DNA of 64,000 nucleotides, from positions 16,324,001-16,388,000 of the forward strand of contig JAZBRS010000050.1 in the NCBI GenBank assembly GCA_037176725.1. The letters are read 5' to 3'. The stretch's first letter is position 1, and every line of letters begins with the position of its first letter. The notes beneath the pieces were generated by a model. That model saw only the letters and a program-made list of their open reading frames with translations. It did no database searches and was not told the origin of the DNA. The translations under genes were made by a program, and so were the position numbers. The stretch comes from Posidonia oceanica. Taxonomy: Eukaryota; Streptophyta; Magnoliopsida; Alismatales; Posidoniaceae. Below are positions 47,101 to 58,340 of the stretch, piece after piece.

Positions 47101-48852
47101 CCTTCTCCCTGCCTGCTGCCTCCCACCGGTGGCAATTCAAAAACCACCGCGCCCTCGATCCTCCAGTTGCATAAAGCTCCAGCCAGACCTCCTCTTCGTC
47201 AGTCTTTTGGTCGTCCAGGAGAGAGTGAGGAATCCAGAGAGTTCCCAGCACCCCAATCTTCTCCTTCTTCCTCTGAAAACACTCAGCTCTTCCTCCTCCA
47301 TCTTTCCACTGAAACCAGAGCTTCCATCTCCACCTGAACCACCCAGCATTCACCCCCCAATCTCACCCAGAATTCCTTCACTTCAGCCCTCCATTCCTCA
47401 TCCAATTTCACCCAGCATTTCACCCCCAGTCACTCTGAAACACAGCAGCAACCCAACTCCCCCTTCTCCAAAATTCCCAACTCCACAGCCCACTGAATCC
47501 TTCCAAACTCCACCACCGAACTCCCCAGTACACCAGCTCTTCAAACCACCTGAGCCTCAGCCCTAACCCTCACCACAGCCGGAGCCATCCACCACAAACA
47601 CCTGCGACTTCCTCTGCCAGAAAATCGACCCAGCTGCCAACTTCCAACCCAGTCCACCACGACCCAATTCAGCCACCCACACACCTTCACCAGACCCCCA
47701 GAAGCTCGCCTGAGCCTTCCAACTGATCTAGAGGGCAGTACATCATCACCCCCACCTCCGGCCATCTTCTGTGAACCCACAGAAGCGAAATCCCGCTCCA
47801 CACTGCAAAGCTCGGTTCCAGAGATCCAGGAAGCTCCGGAGCACTCCACTGAGTCGACCGCAGCACCTCTGAGCCGTCGACAGCACCCGCAGCGACCAGA
47901 CGATCACCGCCGGCAAGCTCTGAATCGCCTGACGTCGGGGGAGCATCTCAGCCAGCAGAACAGGTACCGCTTCTTCCCTTTAGGTTAGATTTCGTTCCAA
48001 CATGCTTTTCTGCCCCTTAGTTCTAGGTTCTACCCCCTCCTGCTCCGAGTCGTCGTCGCCGGCGACTCCGTCTTCTCCGGCGAGCTCTGAGCTCGGATCG
48101 TCGAAGCAGCTGTAGAACCAGTCGCCGACCGTCCCCTAGAATCGCGTGACCCCTAGGAGTGCTCCGGTGGCCTCAGAATGCCACGACGTCGCCGTTCCCG
48201 TCTGCTCCACCTCCGGACAACTCTGCAGTGCTCCGACGTCTCCTCCGGCCCGCTTCGAGCCCCGCCGCCGCTCCCCGACGCAGCCCAGACCTCCGCCGAG
48301 CTCCGGAGAGCATCGCCGCCGCGTCTCCGCCTCTCCAGCACCCCCTCTCACCTTCTCCGGGCACTGGTAGCATTTTGCTACAGTGTTTGGTTTTTCTTCT
48401 GGTTACTGTAGCTTTATTTTTTACTTACCATGCTTTTTTGTTATAAAATTGCATATTTGCCTTGCTTTCTTGCTTATTTGCATTCTGGTCCTGCTTCTGT
48501 TTATTATTTATTTAATTTCGTATGCAAATCTTATGATATTGCATGAAAAATTTAAAAAATCAATTAATTGCATGTTAGTCCTGCCACAGTACTTCTCTTC
48601 AGTATTTTGTTTAAGTTCTGGTCCTCTGACTTTCTATTATTGCATCTTGGTCCTTCAGTAGTTAATCTAATTTAATGCTCATATTTTACCTTGATGTATT
48701 GCATTTCTAGTCCCTGTTAATTTTCTTATTTGCACTTTAGTCCTCTGATCAGTTAACTTAGGTCTTTATTTTTCAATTTTCTTTACTACATTGCATTTTT
48801 TCCCTCCTGTTATCTGATTTTTGCATATAGGTCCTTCATCATGCACAGCATA

Positions 48853-49250
48853 CATTTAAATGCATATTTGGCTTATAAAATTGCATTTTTGACCCTACAT
48901 GATTTGGAAATTGCATTTAGGTCCTCTGCATGTCATTTAAATGCATATTTTGCTTATAAAATTGCATTTTTGACCCTGCATGATTTGAAAATTGCATTTA
49001 GGTCCTCTGTCTGTCATTTAAATGCATATTTTGCTTATAAAATTACATTTTTGACCCTACATGATTTGAAAATTGCATTTAGGTCCTCTGTCTGTCATTT
49101 AAATGCATATTTTGCTTATAAAATTGCATTTTTGACCCTGCATGATTTGAAAATTGCACATAGGTCCTCTGCATGCTTATAAAAATCATTTAAATGCATA
49201 TTTTGCTTATAAAATTGCATTTTAGACCCTACATATTTGAAAAATTGCAT
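48853..49250 (+). repeat. 81-bp tandem array in LTR C (five units)
   Basis: Unit starts (CATTTAAATGCATAT) at 48853, 48934, 49015, 49096 and 49187: periods 81, 81, 81 and 91. LTR B has four units; LTR A has about two (41691 and 53657). Confidence 0.9.
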
Positions 49251-50284
49251 ATAAGTCCCCTGTTTGCATCCTAGATCACTTAGACCCCTGTTTTGCTGGA
49301 AAAATTGCATTTTAGACCCTGTCAATTTCAAAATTGCATGCCAACTTACCATATGATTTCAAAACTTGTCCTGATGCATGTCTATCTTGAAAAATTGCAT
49401 TTTGAACCCTATATTTTGCAAAATTGCATTCAGACCCTCCTTTTTTCAAAAACTTTGCATAAAAGCCCCCAGCCTTTCAAAACCCTTGCATTTAGACCCC
49501 CACTTTTTCAAAATTGCATATAAGTTCCCTGTTTTCTGAAAAACCATCCCTAAGTCTTTTGTTGCATTCTGCATGCATTGCATTCATGCATTCTTGCATT
49601 TGGCATCTTTTGCACACACATAAGCATCATTAGCTCCCATTTACATGGGAGGACCTGTTTTGCACACTCCTAGGACCTCCTGTACACCTAGGTCCATTCT
49701 TCTCCCCTGTTCTGGCCCCTCTGCCTTGAGGCTGGGATCTTCAGATCCGGCCGTTGGATCTTCTCAACCAAGCTACCTGGACGACCCCGGCGAAGCACTC
49801 TTCAGCATGGACTATCAGATTTCGGATCAGGCTTCAGATTTCCAAGGTAAGTCCTCCTGAACCCTTGCACAGCATTTATTTGCATACCATTTGCATTCCT
49901 TGCACTGTTTTGGCTTTCTGATTTCTCGAACATGTAGAATAGGACTTCCCCTTCTTATCTATCAATTCTGCTTTCCCTTTTCGCGTACTCCCAGTGTTTT
50001 GTGTTGAGTTTCCCTTGGATTCACCACTAACTGCGACTTCCTTCCCCCTTTTCCACGATCCGATCGCATTGCGAGCTTCTGGCAGCGTGCGAGACATATC
50101 GTGGGACATTTTGGTGGGAAACAGTCACAAAACAGTGGTAATCCTTCCACTTGTTTCCCTTCCCCTTAGTAGGTCTTCACACCTACTTTGCGTAGTCTTT
50201 AAACGGCGCTCGTTCTCACACTTGCGCTGTTTACCTCCCCTTTGCCTCTCCTGCTCTTTTTCTTAGTATTTGCATCTGTATGGT

Positions 50285-50540
50285 TTTATCGATGCTTTAT
50301 TTCGCCTGCTTTGGCACCGTTTCGCGTGTCCGCTCTGTTTTTGGCACCATTTTGCGTACCTGCTTTGTTTTCTCGCACCGTTTTGCGTGCCACTCTGTCT
50401 TTTGCGCTGTTTTGCGCGCTGCTTTGCTTTCTTGCATTGTTTTGCATGCTGATCTTGTTTTCTTGCACCGTTTTATGTGCTGCTTCTGTTTCTCGCATCG
50501 TTTTGCATATCTTATGCCATTTTCTCTTGCATGTCGCCTG
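50285..50540 (+). repeat. Minisatellite in LTR C
   Basis: About 31-bp units around TTGCACCGTTTTGCGTGC. Frames across it are repeat translation, not protein. Confidence 0.85.
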
Positions 50541-50769
50541 CATTGCTTGGTTTTATCGCCGTTTTAATTTTTCGCTTGCATTTGCACATAGGGCAGTGAT
50601 GCTTACTGCCTGGAGTTCTCGCGAGCCTGATTTCGCCCGGTTCGGAACACAGACAGTGCTGCTGAGCACTTAGACTGCACGTTTACTTCCTTGCATTGCA
50701 TCCCACCACTTAAAGCACATCTATGAGCATTCATTCAGGCATTCATTGGCATTTAGGCATTCAAACATG

Positions 50770-51060
50770 CATTTCCCTGCGTATGCGAGCGTAAGCCTAG
50801 AAAGACCGATTCTCGGGCGTGTCGGGGGTGCCTAACACCTTCCCCGCACGTAACAGGAGTCCTTGCTCAGTCTTTGGGCCCACAATGACCATATTGCTCT
50901 CATCCTAGGCATGAGTCATCTCATTTGCATTCATTTGCATTTGTTTTCTTTTGCATTGCTTTGCATTGCACTTTTTGCTTGGTTTTGCGTGTTAGCTCGC
51001 GCATTCCCTCCGATTTTCCTTGTCTCCCGATAATAGACATGGTGGCGACTCTGAATTGTC
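50770..51060 (+). other. Conserved 3' block of the Tat-type LTRs (reference copy)
   Basis: CTAGAAAGACCGATTCTCGG, GGGGGTGCCTAACACCTTCC, AACAGGAGTCCTTG, ACAATGACCATAT and finally GGTGGCGACTCTGAATTG. The same ordered block is in H (33005-33230), A (55270-55530) and, reversed, B (41890-42125), F (58365-58580) and E (59815-60035). It is the best-conserved stretch of these LTRs. From memory, GGTGCCTAACACCTTCC-type sequence is common in plant Tat/Ogre LTRs. Confidence 0.8.
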
Positions 51061-51173
51061 TTATCTTTTTCTTTTCTTATCTTTTCTCCTCTGTTTTAAG
51101 TGTTTTCGAGTTGAGCCCTCCTCCTCGGACATAGCCGTTAATAGTAAGCTTGATTCTGATTGGGATTACTACA

Positions 51174-53646
51174 ACCGGCGGACTCCGGGGAGCTTGGTGA
51201 TGGTGTAGGAGGGTTTAAGTTGGTCTGTGGATTGATGGAGAGGGAGTTTGTAGGTATGGTGATTTTTTGGCAGAGAAGGGGGTAGGTGTTTATTGTGAGG
51301 GATTTGGTCTGTGGTGAGGCTTGGAGCTGATGCTCAGGTGGGTTTAGAAGGTGGTGTTCAGGCGAGTTTGGTGGGGGAATTTGGGAAGGTTTAGTGGGTT
51401 GCAGTGTCGGGAATTTTTGAAGAGGTGGTGTGTTGGGTTCTGTTGTGGTTTCAGGCGGATGGAGGGTGATTCTGGGACGAATTGGAGAGTGGAGTGGAGG
51501 GCTGTGATGCTGGGATTCTGGTGGAGTTTGAGGGATGAAATGGGAGTGATTTGTTGGGTGGAACAGGCATTGGTTTCAGTGGAAGGGAAGAGGAGAAAGA
51601 GCTGAGTTTTTTGCAGAGGAAGAGAGGGGGAATTGGGTGCTCTCAGGGCTCTGGGTGCTCTCACTCTCTCTGGACGACGAAAGGCGGAAGAGGAGATGAA
51701 GGTTGGAGGCTTTTAAGTAGCTGGGGAGGACGGGACGCGCGCTGGGATTCAAATCCCCACCGGCGGGAGCTGCAGTTGGCAGGGGAGGACGGCCAGAGGC
51801 GATGGGCATTAATTGCCCTGGAAGTCCCGCTGAGACACGAGAGAGGAGCGAGATGAGCTGGAGCTGAGGTGATCGGGAGGGAGAAGCGAAGTTGAATTTC
51901 AAAGAAGGTCGCAGGAAGAAGAAGAAGAAGTTGAAGAGGAAGAAGAAGAAGGAGGAGGGAAGAAGGGGAGACTATGGCTGCGTGGGCCTGGCTACTGCGC
52001 GAAAGAAAAAGAAAGAAAGAAAGAAAAGAAAGAAGGGAAGAGGGAGAGGTGGAACGGGCCAGACCGGGCCCAGGAAGAGAAAAGGAAGAAAAAAAAAGCA
52101 AGAAAGGAAGAAAGGAAGGAAGGGAAAAAAGAAAAATAAATTAGATAAAAATAAAATAAAAATAGAAAAGGTTTTTAGAATGATTGTGTTTTAAGTTAGG
52201 ACTTTGGTTAAGTTTTTTAACGATTGTTTTTGATTAATTAATTAGGTTTAGAGAGATTTAGTTTTGGTTAGGGTTTTTAGGGTTTTTTTTGTTTTTGATT
52301 TGTTTTTGATTTTGATTAAATGTTTGTTAAGTCTTTTAAGTTGTTTTTTAATTATGTTTTTCTTGTTAAGTACTTGGGATGTTAATTAGGATTTTTAAAG
52401 TTTGTTTTTAAATTAATTAGAGTGAGTTTTAGATTTTTGGATTTTAGTCTTTTAGGGATTTTTATTAGGTCTTTTTTAATTTGTTTTTGTTTGTTAATTT
52501 CTTTTAATATATTTTTTTATGTTAGGTCTTCTTGTTAAGTTTTTAGTTAAGTGTTTTTTAATTCTGATTGTTTGTTTTTATTTTTTTAATTAGTTTTTTG
52601 AATTGTTCTTTTTAGATTTGTTAAGTTAGGTTTCTCTTTTTCTTAATTACTTGCCTTAGCATTTTTTAATTGTTTTCTTTTCTTTTTAGGAATTGTTTTT
52701 GATTGTTTTTTTAATAGGATTTACTTTTACCTGTTTTGATTACATTTTGGTTTTTTCCTTGATTTTGCAGCATTTTCTTTTTGTTTATTTTGCATTTTTT
52801 AGCTTGCGTTCTTGGTTTTCCACTTTAGCTAGATTTAGTTAGGTTTTTGGTTTTTTAATGGTTTGCTTAAGTTTTTAATTATTTATTTTAGGGTTTTAGT
52901 TTGCTTTCCTTCTGTTTTAGAGTTTTTAAAGGTTTTTAAGGGTTTTTTAAGAATTTAGTAAGAGAAAGGAAAAGGAAATTAAAAGGAAGAAGAAAAGGGA
53001 GAAATGGAGGAATAAATAGGAAAGAGAGGAGCTGAAAGAAGATAATTATTTGGAGGACAAGGAAAATGCTAAAAATAAGATAAAAATAGGAATAAGATTG
53101 AGAACAGATAGATGCACAAGTGGGGCCCACAGCCAGGCAAGAAAAAGGGAGAGAAGGGGGTGAAAACAAGGAGGATAATCAGAAGAGAGAGAGGAGAGAG
53201 AAAAGAATAATCTAGGAGAGAGAAAAGGATAATTTGGGTAAATGGAGGGTTTAGAGGTTTTGAAAATGGGTGAAATTTGGGAAATGTGTAGCCTAGGGTC
53301 TCTAGTGTTGGTCCTAGCGTTTTGGTTTTGTTTTGAGAGAGTTTTGGAAGGGTTTTGAGGTGTAGAAAAATGGTAGTTTTACCTAGGTTTTCTAGGATTT
53401 TTGAGAGTGGTTTTGGTTTGAAAATTTCTAAGGGTTTGGGTAGGTTTGTTAAGTTGGGAATGGTGGGTTTTTCTATGATTTTTGGGTAAGTTTTGGGTTA
53501 GAGAAAGGGGTGTAAGCTTAGGTCAAGTTTAGGCTTGTTTTGAAGGGTAAGGATGGAAAGGAGGGTGTAGTTTTGACCTAGGTTTGAATCCAGAAGTCAC
53601 CAGAGAACTCCAACTGATTCAAGCCTGTCCAAATGGGGTGTCAACA
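51174..53646 (-). mobile_element. Solo Tat-type LTR 'B', 5' part
   Basis: Minus-strand start TGTTGACACCCC at 53646, next to CTTAT (53647-53651). Includes the purine-rich plus-strand tract (51890-52145) and the GC-rich block, stopping at LTR C. Continues at 45274. Confidence 0.85.
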
Positions 53647-53651
53647 CTTAT

Positions 53652-55694
53652 AAAAGTCATTTAAATGCATCTTTTGCTTATAAAATTGCATTTTAGACCC
53701 TACATATTTAAAAATTACATATAGGTCCTCTGTTTGCATTCCCAGACCATTAAGACCACTGTTTTGCTTACAAAATTGCATTTTAGACCTTTTATATTTC
53801 AAAATTGCATGTTAATCCCCCATATGATTTCAAAACTTATCCTAATGCATGTTTACTTTGTAAAATTGCATTTTGAACCTTGTATTTTGCAAAATTGCAC
53901 TTAGACCCTCTAGTTTTCAAAAACCTTGCACGAAAGTCTCCTAACTTTTCGAAATCTTTGTATTTAGACCCCCACTTTTTCAAAATTGCATATAAGTTCC
54001 CAAGTTTTCTGAAAAATCATCCTTAGGTCTTTTCTTACATTCTGCATGCATTGCACTCATGCATTATTGCATTTGGCATTCCTGCACACACTTAAGCATT
54101 CTTAGCTCCCATTTACATGGGAGGACCTGTTGTGCACACCCCTAGGACCTCCTGTATACCTAGATCTATTCTTCTCCCCTGTTCTGGCCCCTCTGCCTTG
54201 AAACTGGGATATCTTCAGATCCGGCCGTTGGATATTCTCAACAAGCTACCTGGACGACCTCGGCGGAGCGCTCTTCAGCATGGACCAAGCAGTTCTCAGA
54301 TCAGGCTTCAGATTTCCAAGGTAAGTCCTCCTGAACCCCTGCAGAGCATTCATTTGCACCCTATTTGCATTGCAAGCATTGTTTTTGCTTTCTGGTTTCT
54401 TGAGCATGCAGGTTAGGACCTCCTCCTCCTGTCTATCAACTCTATTTCCCTTTTCGCGTACTCTTGGCATCTTTGTGTTGCGTTTTCCCTAGATTCACCA
54501 CTAATTGTGACTTTCTTTCGCCTTTTTTCAGGGTCCGATCGCATCGCGAGCTTTTGGCAGCGTGCGAGACACATCGTGGGACATTTTGGTGGGAAACAGT
54601 CACAAAACAGTGGTAATCCCTCCACTTGCTCCTCTTCTCCTTTATAGGTCTTCACACCTACTTTGCGCAGTCTTTAAACAACGCTCGTTCTCACACTTGC
54701 GCTGTTTTTTTCCCCTTTGCTTCTCCTGCCCTTTCTCTTTGCATCTGCATCTGCATGGCTCTATCGATGTTTTATTTCGCTTTACTTTGGCATTGTTTTG
54801 CGTGCCCGCTTTGCTTTCTTGCACCGTTTTGCGTGTCGTTCTTGTTTCTTGCACCATTTTGAGTGCCATTCTTGTTTTCTGCACCGTTTCGCACGCTGCT
54901 TTGTTTTCTCGCACCGTTTCGCGTGCTGCTTTGTTTTCTTGCACCATTTCGCGTGTCGCTTCTGTTTCTCGCATCGTTTTGCGTGTCTCATGCCGTTTTC
55001 TCTTGCATATCGCCTGCATTGCTTGGTTTCACCGCCGTTTTGCTTTTTCGCTTGCATTTGCATATAGGGCAGTGATGCTTACTGCCTGAAGTTCTCACGA
55101 GCTAGGTTTCGCCCAGTTCGGAACACAGACAGCGTTGCTGAGCACTTAGATTGCACGTTTATTTCCTTGCATTGCATTCCACCACTTAGAGCACACCCAT
55201 GAGCATTCATTCAGGCATTCATTGGCATTTAGGCATTTAAACCTGCATTTCCCTGCGTATGCGAGCGTAAGCCTAGAAAGACCGATTCTCGGGCGTGTCG
55301 GGGGTGCCTAACACCTTCCCTGCACGTAACAGGAGTCCTTGCCCAGTCTTTTGGCCCGCAATGACCATATTGCCCTTGTCCGAGGCATGAGTCATATCAT
55401 TTGCATTTATTTGCATTTGTTTTCTTTTGCATTGCTTTGCATTGCATCCTTTGCTTGGTTTTGCGTGTTAACTCACGCATTTCCCCTGATTTTCCTTGTC
55501 TCCTGATAATAGACACGGTGGTGACTCTGAATTGTCTTATCTTCTTCTTTTCTTATCTTTTCTCCTCTGTTTTAAATGTTTTCGAGTTGAGCCCTCCTCC
55601 TCGGACATAGCCGTTTATAGTGGGCCTGATTCCGATCGATGCATGTGAGCTTCTGGTAGTGTGCATGGACGATCTAAACACCGGGATTACTACA
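53652..55694 (+). mobile_element. Solo Tat-type LTR 'A', 3' part
   Basis: Resumes after CTTAT exactly where 41774 left off, when compared with intact LTR C (CTTATAAAA..CATTTAAATGCAT). Carries AAGGTAAGT (54318), the minisatellite (54780-54990) and the conserved 3' block, and ends GGGATTACTACA at 55694. Near the end it has about 45 bp not present in LTR C (GATCGATGCATGTGAGC region). Confidence 0.82.
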
Positions 55695-55909
55695 CAAAGT
55701 ACATGTGATAAAAATTCCATTTCATTTGGATTATTATTGCCCATTCATTTAAAAAGCGAAAAAACTCCTAATAAAATGGTAGTGTGTATACATTGCAATT
55801 CCATTAGACAACGATGGCAAATGTGATGCATGTTTAGAATACATTTAAAATAACATATATTAATGAATGAAATTATTATATTAATTAACAGAATAAATTA
55901 ATGTAAGGC

Positions 55910-56005
55910 CATGTTTGGTTGCCACAATTATAATGTAATGTAATGTAATCAAATTACCATGTTTGGTTGCCACAATTATAATGTAATGTAATGTAATCAA
56001 ATTAC
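55910..56005. repeat. 48-bp tandem repeat (x2), likely MITE end
   Basis: CATGTTTGGTTGCC followed by TGTAATGTAATGTAATC, repeated exactly at 55910 and 55958 and preceded by TAA-GGC. The style fits a Tourist/Harbinger-type miniature element end. The other end is not visible and may have been lost before the Copia insertion at 56198. Confidence 0.6.
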
Positions 56006-56197
56006 ATGGAATTTGATTACATAGAATTAATTTACATTGTAAATAGGTTACTTGAAAATCAATTACAATGTTTGGATAATTAAAATTTGCAATTGATTAA
56101 GTATTGTAAGATCAATTTCAATGATCATTGGAATTATACCAATCATTATTGAAACAACTTCGAAGATCATCAAAGTGAATTCCGATGATGACTAAAG

Positions 56198-57399
56198 TGT
56201 TGAAAAATATCTATGATATATTTAATTTTGATGATAACAAATGGAACTAATGACATTACTTGAGAAAATATTCTTTAGTTGTTTTTAAGATAGGTGGAAT
56301 ATCTGAGGGAAGTCAATCTCTGAAGAATACAAAGTAAAGCATGGAATACAGAAGAGAATTCTACATCAGAGACTACATGAAGACAAGAAGAAAAATCAAG
56401 ACAATATTATTCATGTTGTAATAATTTGTATGTAAATTTATCTTCGATGTAAAAGATCTCCCAAGACATCCCAAAACAATTAAGAAAATATCCATACCCA
56501 AACCTGAGGAAAACACTTAGAAAATCCTAAAGGTTTAGAAGTTAGGTCAGAAATGGAAAACTGATTCTCACCGGTATACCGTTATTCGGGGATACAGGGC
56601 TACAGTGAAATATTCATTTAAATGTGATCATTAAGCCAAAATGGAATACCGATCTATATCGGAACATCGAAATCTGGAAAGTGTCTAAACCACTGAATCC
56701 CATCGGTACACCGCTAGTGTGATCTACAGTGAAGATTAATATCGGAACACCGTTTCCAAACGGAATACCGATTTAGTCGAACGTTGGAGATTTTCGGTTG
56801 ACCGATTGATTTCGGAATACCGTTTATACTAGTCGTTTGTGAACATTGAGCTGTCCGTTAGACACAGCTTTGGGTCTTTCTATACCTATAAATAGGACCC
56901 CCTAAGACACACCAACACTTATACTATCTTGTATTACTCATTTGCTAAGTTCAAAGATGCTATTTAGTGAGAATACTTCCAAGATAGCCAAAAAGAGATT
57001 ACCAATGAAAATTCTGTTGGGAGATCAAAAGAGATACTGCTTGTAAGATTGTTGTAATCAAGGAGGATACTTCTCTAGCTGTGAGAAAGGTTCTGCGGGT
57101 TTTGCAGAGGAATCTTATATCTTTATCAAGTAAGTGTATTTACGTTGACAAGATTAAGGAAACTTCAGAAGGGATCTGGGAGTGGACTACGCCGGGTTGG
57201 CTGAACTACTATATATCTATTGTGTCATATCTCATTGTCTCTTATCTCCTTCTATGCTTGTTATAATTTAATATTCAAATTGCTTAATTTAGATCATTTA
57301 TTTGAATATTACTCATTATGTGTTTAAAATTGTTTAAATTCCTTATAAATTTTAAATACTCTATTCACTCCCCTCTAGAGTAGCCACTCGATCATAACA
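56198..57399 (+). mobile_element. Copia LTR (5' LTR), 1.2 kb
   Basis: Starts TGTTGAAAAATATC and ends CATAACA, followed at 57402 by the perfect tRNA-iMet primer site TGGTATCAGAGC. The body repeats GGAATACCG and CGGAACACCG words (56570-56840) and has a TATAAATAGG box near 56885, where transcription probably starts. A 3' LTR is not seen in the window; the internal region stops at 57899. Confidence 0.85.
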
Positions 57400-57401
57400 A
57401 T

Positions 57402-57413
57402 TGGTATCAGAGC
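57402..57413 (+). other. Primer-binding site, tRNA-iMet
   Basis: Exact TGGTATCAGAGC, two bases after the LTR end. Confidence 0.92.
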
Positions 57414-57461
57414 TAGGTTGTCTAGAAATTAAGATTTAACAATCTATTTAGACAAAGAAAA

Positions 57462-57899
57462 ATGGTTTCAACTAGTAATAATGCAATTGAGGGTCAAAGC
57501 ATTAACAGACCACCATTTTTTGATGGAAACAACTACACTTAGTGGAAATGTAGGATGATAATATATTTAAAATCAATAAACTTCAAACTATGGAATATAA
57601 TAATTAATGACTTTCCTAAAAATGATAAACCTCATAGTGAATGGAGTGAAGAAGATGAAAGATTAGCTACATTAAATGCAAAAGGTTTTAACATACTATT
57701 TTGTGCTGTAAATTAGGAATAATTTAATAAAATATCAAACTGTACAACAGCACAACAAGCTTGGCATAATCTTGAAGTAACCCATGAAAGGACTAATCAA
57801 GTCGAGGAAACAAATATCAACATGCTTGTGCATAAATATGAACTGTTTAAAATGAAACCAAATGAGCCTATTGGAGAGATGTTTACTAGATTCTGTGAT
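57462..57899 (+). pseudogene. Copia gag, N-terminal part, broken
   Basis: The frame begins MVSTSNNAIEGQSINRPPFF, then DGNNYT, a stop, WKCRMIIYLKS, LNAKGFNILFCAVN, TAQQAWHNLEVTHERT, VEETNINMLVHKYELFKMKP and IGEMFTRFCD. This is the UBN2/Retrotran_gag family pattern (PxFxGxNYxxWKxRM, then AWxxLExxHEGT). Gag forms the virus-like particle of the retrotransposon. TAG replaces a codon just before WKCRM, and two more stops follow FCAVN, so it is inactive. It is cut at 57899 by the Tat-type array. Confidence 0.85.
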
Positions 57900-58340
57900 T
57901 GTGATTATCTCGCCCTGGGATCCAGACCGGCGAGGGCCCAAAAGAGAAAGGTCTTTACGGAAGAGCGGCGAAGCCTAAAATGAAAGCTGGAGTCTAAAAT
58001 CCCCAACGGAGTCGCCAACCTGTGATTATCTTGCCCTGGGATCCGGACCGGCAAGGACCCGAAAGAGAGAGGTCTTCACAGAAGAGCGGTGAAGCCCAAA
58101 ATGAAAGTTGGAGTCTAAAATCCCCAGCGGAGTCGCCAGCCTGTGCTTATCTCGCCCTAGGATCCAGACCGTCAAGGGCCCGAAAGAGAGAGGTCTTCAC
58201 GAAAGAGCGGCGAAGCCCAAAATGAAAGCTAGAGTCTAAAATCCTCAGCGGAGTCGCCAACCTGTGATTATCTCGCCCTGGGATCCGGACCGGCGAGGGC
58301 CAAAAGAGAGAGGTCTTCACGAATAGCGACGTGAAGAAGG
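57900..58340 (-). repeat. 121-bp tandem array repeating LTR end plus primer-binding site (four units)
   Basis: Unit starts (TGTGATTATC or TGTGCTTATC) at 57900, 58021, 58142 and 58263, the last truncated near 58340. On the minus strand each unit ends GGCGAGATAATCACA and is followed by GGT and TGGCGACTCCGCTGGGGAT (57999-58017, 58120-58138 and 58241-58259 reversed, with small changes). That 19-mer is complementary to the 3' end expected for a plant tRNA-Arg, the primer reported for Tat/Ogre elements. Each unit therefore contains an LTR terminus and a primer site. Confidence 0.85.

Larger units (their letters stand above)
45270..51178 (+). mobile_element. Solo Tat-type LTR 'C', complete, nested inside LTR B
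   Basis: The body is 45275-51173 (5.9 kb), starting TGTTGACACCCC and ending GGGATTACTACA. Flanks are ACCAG (45270-45274) and ACCGG (51174-51178), a 5-bp duplication with one mismatch. It is the only uninterrupted copy, so it serves as reference for the family. Parts: start block, CCCTAA-rich AT stretch, pyrimidine tract (46775-46990), GC-rich block (47000-48400), TGCAT/GGTCC repeat zone (48400-49550), splice-donor-like AAGGTAAGT (49845), minisatellite (50285-50540) and conserved 3' block (50770-51060). No retroviral coding domain on either strand. Confidence 0.87.

Noticed and set aside
38074..55699. Perfect target duplication for LTR A
   Set aside because: Flanks ACAAG and CAAAG agree only if shifted. 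I report the LTR ends from comparison with LTR C and call the duplication imperfect.
57900..58340. CRISPR-like regular repeat
   Set aside because: Units are contiguous 121-bp tandem copies with no unique spacers, in plant DNA. Explained by LTR end plus primer site.
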